DNA from: Microbacterium timonense
GTDB lineage: Bacteria; Actinomycetota; Actinomycetes; Actinomycetales; Microbacteriaceae
DNA length: 64,000 bases
Reading direction: 5' to 3'
Assembly: GCF_900292075.1 (NCBI RefSeq)
Contig: NZ_OLMV01000003.1
Span: 310,001-374,000, forward strand
A program made the translations under genes and the position numbers. The notes under the pieces are model-generated. The model worked only from the letters and a program-made list of their open reading frames with translations, searched no databases and was not told the DNA's origin. Shown here piece after piece: positions 1 to 9,496 of this stretch (positions are counted from its first letter, which is position 1; each line of letters begins with the position of its first letter).

Positions 1-1
1 G

Positions 2-187
2 GTTCAGCAGACTTCTCCCGGCGTGCTCGTCTGGACCAGCCCGAGCGGTCGGAGACATACCGACAGGCCGGAACCCGTGGTGCGCTTCGTTCCAGATGAG
101 GCCGCCGACCGTGTCCGCCGCATGATGCGAGAACCGTGGCTTGTCTCGGCGGAGGATCCACCGCGCAATCCACCGCCCCCGTTCTAG
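2..187 (+). CDS. C-terminal end of an HNH endonuclease / DUF222-type protein (partial)
   Basis: The reading frame is already open at the window edge and runs 61 residues to a TAG at 185-187. The tail contains VWTSPSGR followed by a short basic stretch and Pro-rich C-terminus, which resembles the region just after the HNH motif in the actinobacterial DUF222/HNH endonuclease family. The nuclease core itself lies outside the window. The stop codon overlaps the end of the convergent EamA gene by 4 bases. The family call rests on this short tail only. Confidence 0.5.
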   Translation, partial: VQQTSPGVLVWTSPSGRRHTDRPEPVVRFVPDEAADRVRRMMREPWLVSAEDPPRNPPPPF

Positions 188-1167
188 CGAGCGGCGTTCC
201 GAGGCCAGCGGCTCTGCGCCCGGCTCGCCGACGGCTCCGTCCTGGCCGCACCCGGAGCTGCTGTCACCGCAGCGGCCAGGTCGACGCGCACCCTGCGACG
301 CGACACCGGCAGTCCCGTGATCAGCACGCCGCCCACGAGGAGCACTCCACCGAGAATCTCGGCGGGCGTCGGGATCTGGCGGAGAAGCAGTGCCGCCGAC
401 GCCATCGCGACGACCGGTGCGAGCAGCACCCAGGGCACGACCGCCGCGGACGGGTTGCGTGCCAGCAGGCTGTTCCAGATGGAATATCCGATGATCGTGC
501 ACAGCCCGGCGGTGTAGAGGGTCGAGAGCAGGGACTCCCATCCGAACGCCGCGATCCCGGCGGCGATCGCCTGCGGGCCGTCGACGACGAACGACAGCAG
601 CAGCGCGGGGACCGGCACCACGAGAGCTGACCACACCGTGAGCGAGAGCGAGCCGAGCCGTCCGGGTCCGGTGACGACGCCGGCACGGCGCGAGATGACG
701 TTGCCGATGCCCCATGACAGCGCGGCGGCGAGCGCCAGCGCCACGGCCAGCGCCGGTGCGTCGCCGCCGCGCCCCGCCGCCACGATGGCCAGGCCCACCA
801 CACCGACGCCGACGCCGACGGTCTGTGCGATCGTCGGCCGTTCGCGCAGCACGGCCGCTGCGACGAGGATCGTGAACACCGCCTGTGCCTGCAGCACCAG
901 TGCGGCAAGGCCCGGCTGCAGGCCCAGCGCCATCGAGGTGTACAGCAGGCCGAACTGCCCGAGGCTCATGAACAGTCCGACACCGACGACCGTGCGCCAG
1001 GATGCCCGTGGCCGCGGCACCACGAAGACCGCCAGCGCCACCGCCGCGAAGCGGATCGCGACGAAGAGCAGCGGGGGTACGCCCGCCATGCCCCAGTCGA
1101 TGACGACGAAGTTGAATCCCCAGAACGATGCCACGGCCGCCGCCAGCACCATGTCGCGTCTTTTCAC
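184..1167 (-). CDS. EamA/DMT-family drug/metabolite exporter
   Basis: A 327-residue integral membrane protein with about ten hydrophobic segments in two repeated EamA halves. The N-terminus KRRDMVLAAAVASFWGFNF is typical of EamA (RhaT/YdcZ-like) permeases, which usually export amino acids or small metabolites. I chose the GTG at 1167 because it gives the common KRRD start; an in-frame ATG at 1152 is the alternative. The gene is divergent from a LysR regulator, an arrangement usual for LysR-controlled exporters. The extreme C-terminus (about 35 residues) is Ala/Arg-rich and not part of the transporter fold. Substrate unknown. Confidence 0.85.
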   Translation of the reverse strand: MKRRDMVLAAAVASFWGFNFVVIDWGMAGVPPLLFVAIRFAAVALAVFVVPRPRASWRTVVGVGLFMSLGQFGLLYTSMALGLQPGLAALVLQAQAVFTILVAAAVLRERPTIAQTVGVGVGVVGLAIVAAGRGGDAPALAVALALAAALSWGIGNVISRRAGVVTGPGRLGSLSLTVWSALVVPVPALLLSFVVDGPQAIAAGIAAFGWESLLSTLYTAGLCTIIGYSIWNSLLARNPSAAVVPWVLLAPVVAMASAALLLRQIPTPAEILGGVLLVGGVLITGLPVSRRRVRVDLAAAVTAAPGAARTEPSASRAQSRWPRNAAR

Positions 1168-1191
1168 GCTCTCAGCCCACCGGATGTGCGA

Positions 1192-1241
1192 ATGAAGCAC
1201 AAGCGATGCTTTTCTCACGAATCCGTGTAGCGTTGCTTCAT
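1192..1241. promoter_or_regulatory. Inverted-repeat operator in the lysR/eamA divergent region
   Basis: ATGAAGCA (1192-1199) is repeated exactly inverted as TGCTTCAT (1234-1241). A further AAGC-GAT-GCTT dyad (1201-1211) lies between. The right arm overlaps the lysR start codon. Dyads in such divergent regions are the usual LysR-type binding sites, so autoregulation of lysR and control of the exporter is the likely role (inference). Confidence 0.5.
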
Positions 1242-2169
1242 GATCGATCTGGACGCCGTGCTGTCGCTGAGAGCGGTCGCCACGCAGGGCAGCGTGGTCG
1301 CCGCCGCGACGAGCCTCGGCTACACGCCCTCGGCGGTCTCGCAGCAGATCAAGAGACTCGAACGCGAGACCGGCATCGCCCTGCTGGAGCGGGCGGGCCG
1401 GGGCGTCATCCTCACCGAGGCCGGCACGCGTCTGGTGGTGGCATCCACACCGATCCTTGCCGACCTCGAACGACTCCGCGCCGATCTGCAGCTGACCGCC
1501 GGCGTCGACGACCGCGTCGTCGGCGAGATCCGGCTGGCTGCGTTCTCGACCGTCGTGCGGGGACTCGTCATCCCGGTGCTGAGCGACCTCGCCGAGAGGC
1601 ATCCCGATCTCTCTCTGCCGCTGCGCGAGAGCGAGCCGTGGGAGACGATCGCCTTGGTCGCGTCGGGTCAGCGGGACCTCGGCATCGTGCACCGCTGGGG
1701 CGGGGTGGCCCTCGCGATGCCCGACCACCTCGTCTCGACGCCGCTGTTCACGGACGTCGCAGACGTGATCCTGCACCGCGACCACCCGCTCGCCGACCGC
1801 TCGGTGCTGCATCCCGAGGAGATCGCCGGCGAGCACTGGGTCGCCACGTTCGAGGCGACGATCTGCCGGCAGTGGCTCCGGCGGCTCTTCGACGGCGTTC
1901 CGAACGCCCCGCGCATCGTCCACGAGTCGATGGAGTTCCACAACCACCTGGAGTTCGCCCGCGCCGGCCGCGCGGTCGCCCTCGTCCCGCGCCTGGGCCG
2001 CGGCGACCTGGGTCCGGACCTCGTGGCCATCCCCACGGTCGACCCGGCCTCGACCCGCGACGTGCTCGCGGTACACCGCCGCTGGCAGGAGGACTCGCCC
2101 GCTCTGCGCACCACGCTCGACGCCTTCGTCGAGCAGGCGCGGTCCGCGCCGCCCTCGCCTGTCCTCTGA
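1240..2169 (+). CDS. LysR-family transcriptional regulator
   Basis: A 309-residue protein of standard LysR length. Residues 1-60 form the winged helix-turn-helix (AVSQQIKRLERETGIALLER, then GVILTEAG). Residues about 90-295 are the periplasmic-binding-like effector domain. It is divergent from the EamA exporter 72 bases away and most likely controls it. The ligand cannot be read from the sequence. Confidence 0.93.
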   Translation: MIDLDAVLSLRAVATQGSVVAAATSLGYTPSAVSQQIKRLERETGIALLERAGRGVILTEAGTRLVVASTPILADLERLRADLQLTAGVDDRVVGEIRLAAFSTVVRGLVIPVLSDLAERHPDLSLPLRESEPWETIALVASGQRDLGIVHRWGGVALAMPDHLVSTPLFTDVADVILHRDHPLADRSVLHPEEIAGEHWVATFEATICRQWLRRLFDGVPNAPRIVHESMEFHNHLEFARAGRAVALVPRLGRGDLGPDLVAIPTVDPASTRDVLAVHRRWQEDSPALRTTLDAFVEQARSAPPSPVL

Positions 2170-2180
2170 CGGACCGGCGG

Positions 2181-2852
2181 TCAGGCGAACGCGAACTTCA
2201 GGGTGTTCAGGTGCGCGCGGCTGAGTTCCGCGGCGCGGCGGGGGTCACGGTCCGCGATCGCCTCCACGACAGCGGCATGTGCGGCCTGATCGGCCTCCGG
2301 TGAGGCCGTGGGCCGGATCTTCAGCATGTCGACCATCGCCGTGCGCACGCGAGGCACGAAGCCGTCGAACAGCTCCACCAGCACCTCGTTCGCCGACGCG
2401 ACGACGATGAGCCGATGCAGCGCCATGTCGACGTCGACGTGGGCTTCCGGCGCGGGGTCCGCGCCGGCACGTGCGGCCAGCGCGGCGCGGATGGCGCGCA
2501 GCTGCGCCGGCGTGCGGCGTTCGGCAGCAAGGGCCGCGGCTTCGGTCTCGATCGCGATGCGGGCCTCGATCACCGTCGTGATGGATGCGCGGCGGAGCAC
2601 GGTGTCCCAATCGTCCGACACGTCCAGGGCCGTCACGAAGACGCCCGCTCCCTGCCGGGAGTCGAGCACCCCCTTGCCGGCCAGCTCTCGGATCGCCTCC
2701 CGGACCGTCGACCGACCGACTCCCAGCTGCGCGGCCAGGGTCGTCTCGCCCGGCAGCCGCTGACCGAGCGCGAACTCGCCGTCACGGATGCGCCCGAGCA
2801 GGATCTCGGCAGCCTGGGCCGCCAGCGGGGCGCGGTGGACGATCTGGGCCAC
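2181..2852 (-). CDS. GntR-family regulator, FCD (FadR-type) subfamily
   Basis: A 223-residue regulator. The N-terminal GntR winged helix shows GQRLPGETTLAAQLGVGRST and VREAIRELAGKGVL. The C-terminal all-helical FCD ligand domain has the conserved Asp and His positions (DMALHR and AHLNTL). The GTG at 2852 was chosen because GGAGGA sits 5 bases upstream; longer frames lack a ribosome site. It is divergent from the Fsr-like transporter at 2975, so that gene is the probable target. FCD regulators generally respond to organic acids or sugar acids. Confidence 0.9.
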   Translation of the reverse strand: MAQIVHRAPLAAQAAEILLGRIRDGEFALGQRLPGETTLAAQLGVGRSTVREAIRELAGKGVLDSRQGAGVFVTALDVSDDWDTVLRRASITTVIEARIAIETEAAALAAERRTPAQLRAIRAALAARAGADPAPEAHVDVDMALHRLIVVASANEVLVELFDGFVPRVRTAMVDMLKIRPTASPEADQAAHAAVVEAIADRDPRRAAELSRAHLNTLKFAFA

Positions 2853-2873
2853 GCATGTCCTCCGGTTGTCTGG

Positions 2874-2889
2874 GGAGCGCGATCGCTCC
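2874..2889. promoter_or_regulatory. Candidate GntR operator (dyad)
   Basis: GGAGCG-CGAT-CGCTCC gives perfect 6-bp arms in the 122-bp region between the divergent gntR and MFS genes. The position suits an operator for the GntR regulator; this is inference from location and symmetry. Confidence 0.35.
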
Positions 2890-2974
2890 GATCCCAGCTT
2901 ATCCCGGGTTGCCCGGTCACTCACGGTTCCATCCCTGGTGGCTTGTCGACTTGTCTGAGGAGTAGGGTGACCGC

Positions 2975-4246
2975 ATGACGAGTATCCCTGCGACGAGCCC
3001 TCGGCGGTCGGCGCGCTTCTGGTCCCTGGTCAGCACGCATGTCATGAACGACTTCCAGACGGGGGCAGCCGCGGCGCTGCTGCCGTACTTCGTGGTCGAG
3101 CAGCGGTACGACTACGCCGCCGTGGCCGGGCTCACGCTGGCGGTGACCTCGCTGTCCAGCGTCTTCCAGCCGGTGTTCGGATGGCTGACCGACCGGTTCT
3201 CGCTGCGCCCGCTGATCACCGTCGGGATGCTCGTCGCCGCGCTCGGCATCGCGGTCGCCGGCATCACGGCGGGCGAGTACTGGCTCACCTGGATCGTGTT
3301 CTCGGTCTCCGGCCTCGGCGTGGCCGCCTACCACCCCGCGGCGACGGTCGCTGCGAAGCAGACCGGAGGCGGCACCAATCGCTCCATGAGCATCTTCTCC
3401 GTCGGTGGGAACGCCGGCGCCGCCATCGCTCCGGTCGCCGTGGGTCTGACCGTCGGCGTCCTCGGGCTCGGAGCCACCCCGATGCTGCTGATCCCCACGG
3501 TCCTCGTCGCGGTGGTGTACCTCGTCGTGAATCGCCGCCCGGCGAGCGACGGGGCTGTTGCGCATGTCGCACCGTCGCACCCGGTGGCTGCCGTCGGACA
3601 GCGGCCGCGAGACCTGTGGGTACGGTTCACGTGGCTGCTCGTGATCGTGAGCCTGTGGTCGCTGGTCTACGTGGGCGCCCGATCGTTCCTCGCGCTGGAT
3701 GTGATGCAGCGCTTCGGCACGTCGGCCGACGTCGGCACGCTGGCCCTCACCGTCTTCTCGTTCGCGGCCGCGCTCGGCACGCTGGTCGGGGGTGTGGTGG
3801 CCGACCGTTTCGGGCGCAAGCGAGTGCTCGTGGCCGGTTACGCGCTGGCGACCCTCTCAGCGGTGGCGTATGTCCTGGCTCCCGGTGACGTCGCGGCCAT
3901 CGTCGTCGCGGGGATCCTCGGCGGCGCGCTGTTCCTGCCGTTCGCCCTCCATGTCACGCTCTCGCATGCGTACCTGCCGCGCCATCTCGGCACCGCGAGC
4001 GGCGTCACCCTGGGCATGTCGACGGCCCTGGGCGGCCTGCTCACACCACTCCTCGGCGTGCTCGCAGACCACACGGGCCCACAAGCCGTCTTCGTGCTGC
4101 TGGCATGTCTCATCGCGGCGGCGTTGGTGGCATCCCTCTTCCTGCGGGAACGGACGGATCTGCCTGCCGAGCGCGGCGGCATCTCTCCCGATATGACCGA
4201 CGATGAGGCGATCGCGGATGCCGCCACCTCGGCCGAGCGCCGATGA
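2975..4246 (+). CDS. MFS transporter, fosmidomycin-resistance (Fsr)-like
   Basis: A 423-residue, 12-TM major facilitator protein. The opening STHVMNDFQTGAAAALLPY and the later AAYHPAATVAAK match the HxxND and YHP signatures of the Fsr subfamily, which includes the E. coli fosmidomycin exporter. GAGGAG precedes the ATG. The GntR regulator is divergent upstream and the next MFS gene is convergent, 25 bases away. Export of a small polar compound is likely; actual fosmidomycin transport is not shown. Confidence 0.85.
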   Translation: MTSIPATSPRRSARFWSLVSTHVMNDFQTGAAAALLPYFVVEQRYDYAAVAGLTLAVTSLSSVFQPVFGWLTDRFSLRPLITVGMLVAALGIAVAGITAGEYWLTWIVFSVSGLGVAAYHPAATVAAKQTGGGTNRSMSIFSVGGNAGAAIAPVAVGLTVGVLGLGATPMLLIPTVLVAVVYLVVNRRPASDGAVAHVAPSHPVAAVGQRPRDLWVRFTWLLVIVSLWSLVYVGARSFLALDVMQRFGTSADVGTLALTVFSFAAALGTLVGGVVADRFGRKRVLVAGYALATLSAVAYVLAPGDVAAIVVAGILGGALFLPFALHVTLSHAYLPRHLGTASGVTLGMSTALGGLLTPLLGVLADHTGPQAVFVLLACLIAAALVASLFLRERTDLPAERGGISPDMTDDEAIADAATSAERR

Positions 4247-4271
4247 CGGGTGGACGCGAGCCGGGACGGCC

Positions 4272-5513
4272 TCAGTCGGACGGCTCGGATCTCCGCAGCG
4301 GCGAGAGGCCGGCGATCAGCGCTGCGGCCGCGAACAGGACGACCGCCCCGACGAGCGTGGGCGTGTCGCCGATCAGGCCGACGGCGGCGCCGCCGAGGAG
4401 TGCTCCGAGCGCGGCGCCCGTGCGGTTGGCCGAGCGGATGTTGGCGTTGACGCGCCCGAGGAGCCCGTCCGGTGTGACGGACTGCCGGTAGCCCATCTCG
4501 TTGGCGTTCTCGACCCCGCCGGCAAGGCCGTGGATCGCCATGCCGATGTACAGCAGAAGGGGACCGGCCGCAGACCACGCGGATGCCGCGATGAGGAGCC
4601 ACGCGAGCGGGTACGTGGCGCGCGCCAGCACGATGGCCCTGCCGGTTCCGAGCCACGCGCTGACGCGCGCCGCGAACGTCGTCCCGACCAGGCCCGCCGT
4701 TCCGGAGACCGCCAGCAGGACTCCGAAGCTGAACGCCGTCAGGCCGAGCGATCGGAGCGCGAGCAGAGACAGCGCGGTCAACGCCACGCCGTTCGCGACG
4801 AACCAGACGTGCGTCGACAGCGCGAGTGGTCCCAGCGTGCGATGCCGGTAGGCCCATCGGAGGCCTTCACGTATCTCGGCGCCCAGGCTGCGGTCTCGGC
4901 CGGTGATTCGAGGCTCGGTGACTCGGATGCTCGCGTTCAACAAGGCGTCGACGAGGTAGCTGATCGCGTCGACGGCCAGCGCGAGCGGCGCTCCGAGCAG
5001 CCCCACGAGGCCGCCGCCCAGTGCCGGCCCGAGAGTCTGCGCCGCGGCATCCGTCTGGTCCAGCCGTGCGTTGGCGACGACGAGCCGTGAGCGCGGAACG
5101 AGCCGAGGAAGGAAGGACTGCGTCGCTGCGAAGCCGAAGACGGAGAACGCTCCGAACGCCAGCAGGAGCAGGACCAGCATCCACACCTCGAGGGCGCCCG
5201 TCACCCACAGCACGGGCACGGCGCCGAGCGAGACCGCACGGCCGATGCTCGCCCAGACGAGGATCGGCTTCCGTCGCCACCGGTCGGTGTAAGCGCCGGC
5301 GATCAGGCCGAGCACGGCGTACGGCAGGAACTGCGCCGCGTTGACAATCCCGACCTCGAGGGCGCTCGCCTCGAGCAGCTGCACCACCAGCACCGGCATC
5401 GCCACGGCGGTGACCGCGGTCCCGAACGAACTGATCGTGGCGGCCGTCCAGTAGCGCGCGAACGAGCCCCGGGGCACCGGCTCCCCGGCGCGATCGGGCG
5501 TGGGCGCACTCAC
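4272..5513 (-). CDS. MFS transporter (MFS_3 / EntS-like exporter)
   Basis: A 413-residue MFS protein with 10-12 hydrophobic segments. The start FARYWTAATISSFGTAVTA and the loop YTDRWRRKPILV are characteristic of the MFS_3 subfamily, including enterobactin exporter EntS and macrolide efflux proteins. I use the GTG at 5513, the only start before the first membrane helix; it lies 17 bases after the amidohydrolase stop and lacks a strong ribosome site, so coupling with the upstream gene is likely. Confidence 0.83.
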   Translation of the reverse strand: MSAPTPDRAGEPVPRGSFARYWTAATISSFGTAVTAVAMPVLVVQLLEASALEVGIVNAAQFLPYAVLGLIAGAYTDRWRRKPILVWASIGRAVSLGAVPVLWVTGALEVWMLVLLLLAFGAFSVFGFAATQSFLPRLVPRSRLVVANARLDQTDAAAQTLGPALGGGLVGLLGAPLALAVDAISYLVDALLNASIRVTEPRITGRDRSLGAEIREGLRWAYRHRTLGPLALSTHVWFVANGVALTALSLLALRSLGLTAFSFGVLLAVSGTAGLVGTTFAARVSAWLGTGRAIVLARATYPLAWLLIAASAWSAAGPLLLYIGMAIHGLAGGVENANEMGYRQSVTPDGLLGRVNANIRSANRTGAALGALLGGAAVGLIGDTPTLVGAVVLFAAAALIAGLSPLRRSEPSD

Positions 5514-5529
5514 GAGGATGCGGGTGCGG

Positions 5530-6768
5530 TCACGACATCCAGGACGTGCGGCCGAACCGCTCCCAACGCTCCACCACACGCGGGGTGGCCGAGCCGGGTT
5601 CCGGCTCGTAGACGGCGCGGCCCTCGATGAACACCCGCTCCACGCGGGAATCGACCGCGAGCGGATCGCCCGACCACACCACGAGGTCGCCATCGCGCCC
5701 CGGCTCCAGTGCACCGACGCGCGCGTCGAGGCGGAGGATCTCCGCGGGGTTGCGCGTGAGCGCGGCGAGCGCCGTCTCGGCCGGGAGACCATCGCGGACC
5801 GCGAGGATCGCCTGCAGGCGGATCTGGTCGATCGGGACCACGGGGTGGTCTGTCGTGATGGCGACCTTGACGCCGGCCTCCGCGATGAGCGCCAGGTTGG
5901 AGATGGCGCGGTCGCGCAGCTCGACCTTGGAACGCGAGGTGAGCATCGGGCCGAAGATCACCGGGATCTGCTTCTCCGCCAGCACGTCGGCGATCTTGTG
6001 CGCCTCGGTGCCGTGGTTCACGACCAGTGTGTAGCCGAACTCCTCCGCGATGCGGATCGCCGTCGCGATGTCGTCGTGACGGTGGCAGTGCTGGTCCCAC
6101 ACGAGGTCGCCGGCGAGCACCGCGGCCAGCGTCTCTTTGCCGAGGTCGCGCTCGAAGGGCTCGTCCTTCTCGGCGGCCGCCGCGCGCTTGTCGGCATAGT
6201 TCTGCGCGGCGACGAACGCCTCGCGCAGGACGGATGCCACGCCCAGGCGCGTCGACGGGGTCTGCTTCTTGTCGCCATAGACGCGCTTGGGGTTCTCACC
6301 CAGCGCCGACTTGACCGACACGTCCATCGCGAGGATCTGCTCGTCGACGGTCCGACCGCCCCACGTCTTGACGGCCACCGTGCGACCGCCGATCGGATTG
6401 CCGGAGCCGGGCTTGATGACCGCCGTCGTCACGCCGCCGCGCAGCGCGTCGCGGAAACCGACCTCCTCGATGTCGATGCCGTCGAGCGCTCGGAAGCGCG
6501 ACCCGTTGGGGTCGGTCATCTCGTTCGTGTCGTTGCCCGACCAGCCCTCACCGTCCTCGTGGACGCCGAGGTGGCCGTGCGACTCGACGAAGCCGGGGAG
6601 CACCCAGCTGCCGGTCACGTCGATCACTTCGGCATCCTCCGGTACGGCGGTGTCGGGTCCGCCGACAGCGGTGATCACGCCGTCGGTGACCACCACCGTG
6701 CCCCCGTCGATCGGGTCGGAGCTGACAGGGACGACGAAGCCGCCGGTGACGGCGAGAGTGCGAGCCAT
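5530..6768 (-). CDS. Amidohydrolase (imidazolonepropionase-like metal hydrolase)
   Basis: A 412-residue amidohydrolase. The small beta-sandwich domain is split between the two termini. The barrel shows ESHGHLG (metal motif, beta strand 1), QHCHRHDD, VVNHGTEAHK and the late ITTDHPV aspartate motif. The usual DxHxH is ExHGH here. Members of this family hydrolyse cyclic amides or act as dipeptidases, but the substrate is not predictable. It is upstream of, and probably co-transcribed with, the MFS_3 transporter. Confidence 0.85.
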   Translation of the reverse strand: MARTLAVTGGFVVPVSSDPIDGGTVVVTDGVITAVGGPDTAVPEDAEVIDVTGSWVLPGFVESHGHLGVHEDGEGWSGNDTNEMTDPNGSRFRALDGIDIEEVGFRDALRGGVTTAVIKPGSGNPIGGRTVAVKTWGGRTVDEQILAMDVSVKSALGENPKRVYGDKKQTPSTRLGVASVLREAFVAAQNYADKRAAAAEKDEPFERDLGKETLAAVLAGDLVWDQHCHRHDDIATAIRIAEEFGYTLVVNHGTEAHKIADVLAEKQIPVIFGPMLTSRSKVELRDRAISNLALIAEAGVKVAITTDHPVVPIDQIRLQAILAVRDGLPAETALAALTRNPAEILRLDARVGALEPGRDGDLVVWSGDPLAVDSRVERVFIEGRAVYEPEPGSATPRVVERWERFGRTSWMS

Positions 6769-6804
6769 CCTCCCAACCTACGCCCGCGTCCGGACGGCGT
6801 GCGG

Positions 6805-7371
6805 TCAGGCGCCGGGCGGGCCCTCGAGGACCGTCGGGACGTATTCGAGGAGCTGGATGCGCTGGTCGAACGTCCGCGCCTCGACGAGCTCGAGCGCCAC
6901 GTCGGGGTACCCGTCGAAGATGCGGTCCTGCCCGGTGGCGCCCGTGATGAACGGGAAGATACCCACGCGGTAGCGGTCGACGAGGCCGGCCACTAGCAGC
7001 GAACGGCAGAGCGCGACGCTCCCCAGAGTGCGCAGCGGGCGGTCCGATTCCTCTTTGAGCCTGCGCACGTACGTCGCCGCGTCGTCGCGGACGAGCGTCG
7101 AGTTCGCCCATGTCAGCGGGTCTTCGAGGCTGGACGAGAACACGTACTTCTGCACGCCGTTGAGCACGTCGGTTCCGGGCTCACCACCCGCGGTGAGCTG
7201 CGACATCAGCCGGTAGGTGGTCGCACCCATGAGCACCGGGGAGTCCTTCTCGGGCGACTCGTCGAGCCATCGGAGGTACTCAGGCGCCTCGACGCCCCAG
7301 AACCCGGGCCATCCTTCGGCGGCGCCGTAGCCGTCGAGCGAGATGATGAAGTCGATCGTCAGGGTCTGCAT
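6805..7371 (-). CDS. Dihydrofolate-reductase-family protein (RibD C-terminal domain-like)
   Basis: A 188-residue single-domain protein. The N-terminus TIDFIISLDGYGAAEG and the central MGATTYRLM motif are those of the RibD-C/DHFR-like NADPH reductase family, common as orphan copies in actinobacteria. AAGGAGAG precedes the ATG at 7371. It is not the biosynthetic folA or ribD. The physiological substrate is unknown. Confidence 0.82.
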   Translation of the reverse strand: MQTLTIDFIISLDGYGAAEGWPGFWGVEAPEYLRWLDESPEKDSPVLMGATTYRLMSQLTAGGEPGTDVLNGVQKYVFSSSLEDPLTWANSTLVRDDAATYVRRLKEESDRPLRTLGSVALCRSLLVAGLVDRYRVGIFPFITGATGQDRIFDGYPDVALELVEARTFDQRIQLLEYVPTVLEGPPGA

Positions 7372-7514
7372 GACTCTCCTTCGCGTGCGTCGGCGCACGT
7401 CGCACCCCGGACGCGTGTGAGCGGGATGCCGCGCGCCCGAGCCTAGGCCGAGGCTCCGGCGGGCGAAACCCACCCGCGACAGAGCCGATCCGCCCGCGGC
7501 CGTGTGCGGAGTGG

Positions 7515-8900
<1,386 letters not shown>

Positions 8901-8995
8901 AGGCTGCTGTCCTCCCCATCGTTCGGTCCGAGCTCTTCCGGCATGCTCGGGAGCGAATTGCGGCGCGAGGCGGCACGCGCGTGCACTCCGGTCGG

Positions 8996-9013
8996 CGGAT
9001 GCCGCGGCATCCG
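8996..9013. repeat. Perfect 18-bp palindrome CGGATGCCGCGGCATCCG
   Basis: An exact palindrome built from two opposed GGATGCC motifs, about 100 bases upstream of dnaB. Its 16-bp core recurs exactly at 32102-32117 inside another gene, so it may be a genome-wide word rather than a dnaB operator. Confidence 0.6.
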
Positions 9014-9136
9014 GTTCCGATCGTGCGTTCTGCGTTCCCCCTGGCCGCCCCCGCGCCCCCGCGTCACGCACGAAGACGGCACCCGAGCCGGCCGCACACC
9101 ACGCTATGGACGGCCTCCGACACTCGCAACAGACCC

Positions 9137-9336
9137 TGTGGATAACTCTGTGGAGAGGTTGCGCGAAACGCCGACGCAGCTGTGAACAACCTCTGTGGAG
9201 AACCGCCCGGCGTTCTGGGGGATTCGTGTCGAAAACTGCCGCTGATCAGGGCCTGCGAATTGCACATCCTGTGGAGAGGGATGTGGTTGAAGTGGCAGTT
9301 GAAGGTTTCAGCCCCTTGGCGGACACCTGTGCACAA
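9137..9336. promoter_or_regulatory. Cluster of DnaA-box-like sites upstream of dnaB
   Basis: TGTGGATAA at 9137-9145 is a perfect DnaA box (TTATCCACA on the other strand). One- or two-mismatch relatives follow: TGTGGAGAG 9149-9157, TGTGGAGAA 9194-9202, TGTGGAGAG 9270-9278 and TGTGCACAA 9328-9336. They share orientation, except that the last is nearly symmetric. The spacing resembles oriC, 52 kb away, but no AT-rich unwinding element is evident. DnaA control of dnaB or DnaA titration is possible. Confidence 0.5.
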
Positions 9337-9496
9337 TTCCGGGGATTCTGTCGACCCGGCGACAGACGGCACGGTGGGAGCGCGTCGAAATCCCGCTCTG
9401 GACAACGGTGCGGGCGTGACGGTAGCCTCGTTTGTCCAGGCACCCTCACGCACGATCCGTTCGGAACGTGCGGCACTTTCGTCGTGGGAGGTGAAC

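Larger units (their letters stand above)
8901..9496. other. 596-bp gene-free region between dnaB and a secreted-protein gene
   Basis: I see no credible gene. It holds the dnaB 5' region, an 18-bp palindrome and several DnaA-box-like nonamers (listed separately), and the promoter of the downstream secreted protein. Confidence 0.7.

Noticed and set aside
2..187. Intact toxin-type HNH nuclease
   Set aside because: Only the last 61 residues are in the window, so neither activity nor completeness can be judged.
1128..2303. Long Arg/Pro-rich open frame over the lysR gene
   Set aside because: Shifted frame of lysR without domains or a ribosome site.
5500..6996. A 498-codon open frame on the + strand opposite the amidohydrolase
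   Set aside because: Typical antisense frame of high-GC DNA: Arg/Asp/Val-rich, no family motif, while the opposite strand has a clear enzyme.
9137..9336. A second replication origin
   Set aside because: Boxes are present but there is no unwinding element, and oriC with seven boxes lies between dnaA and dnaN.
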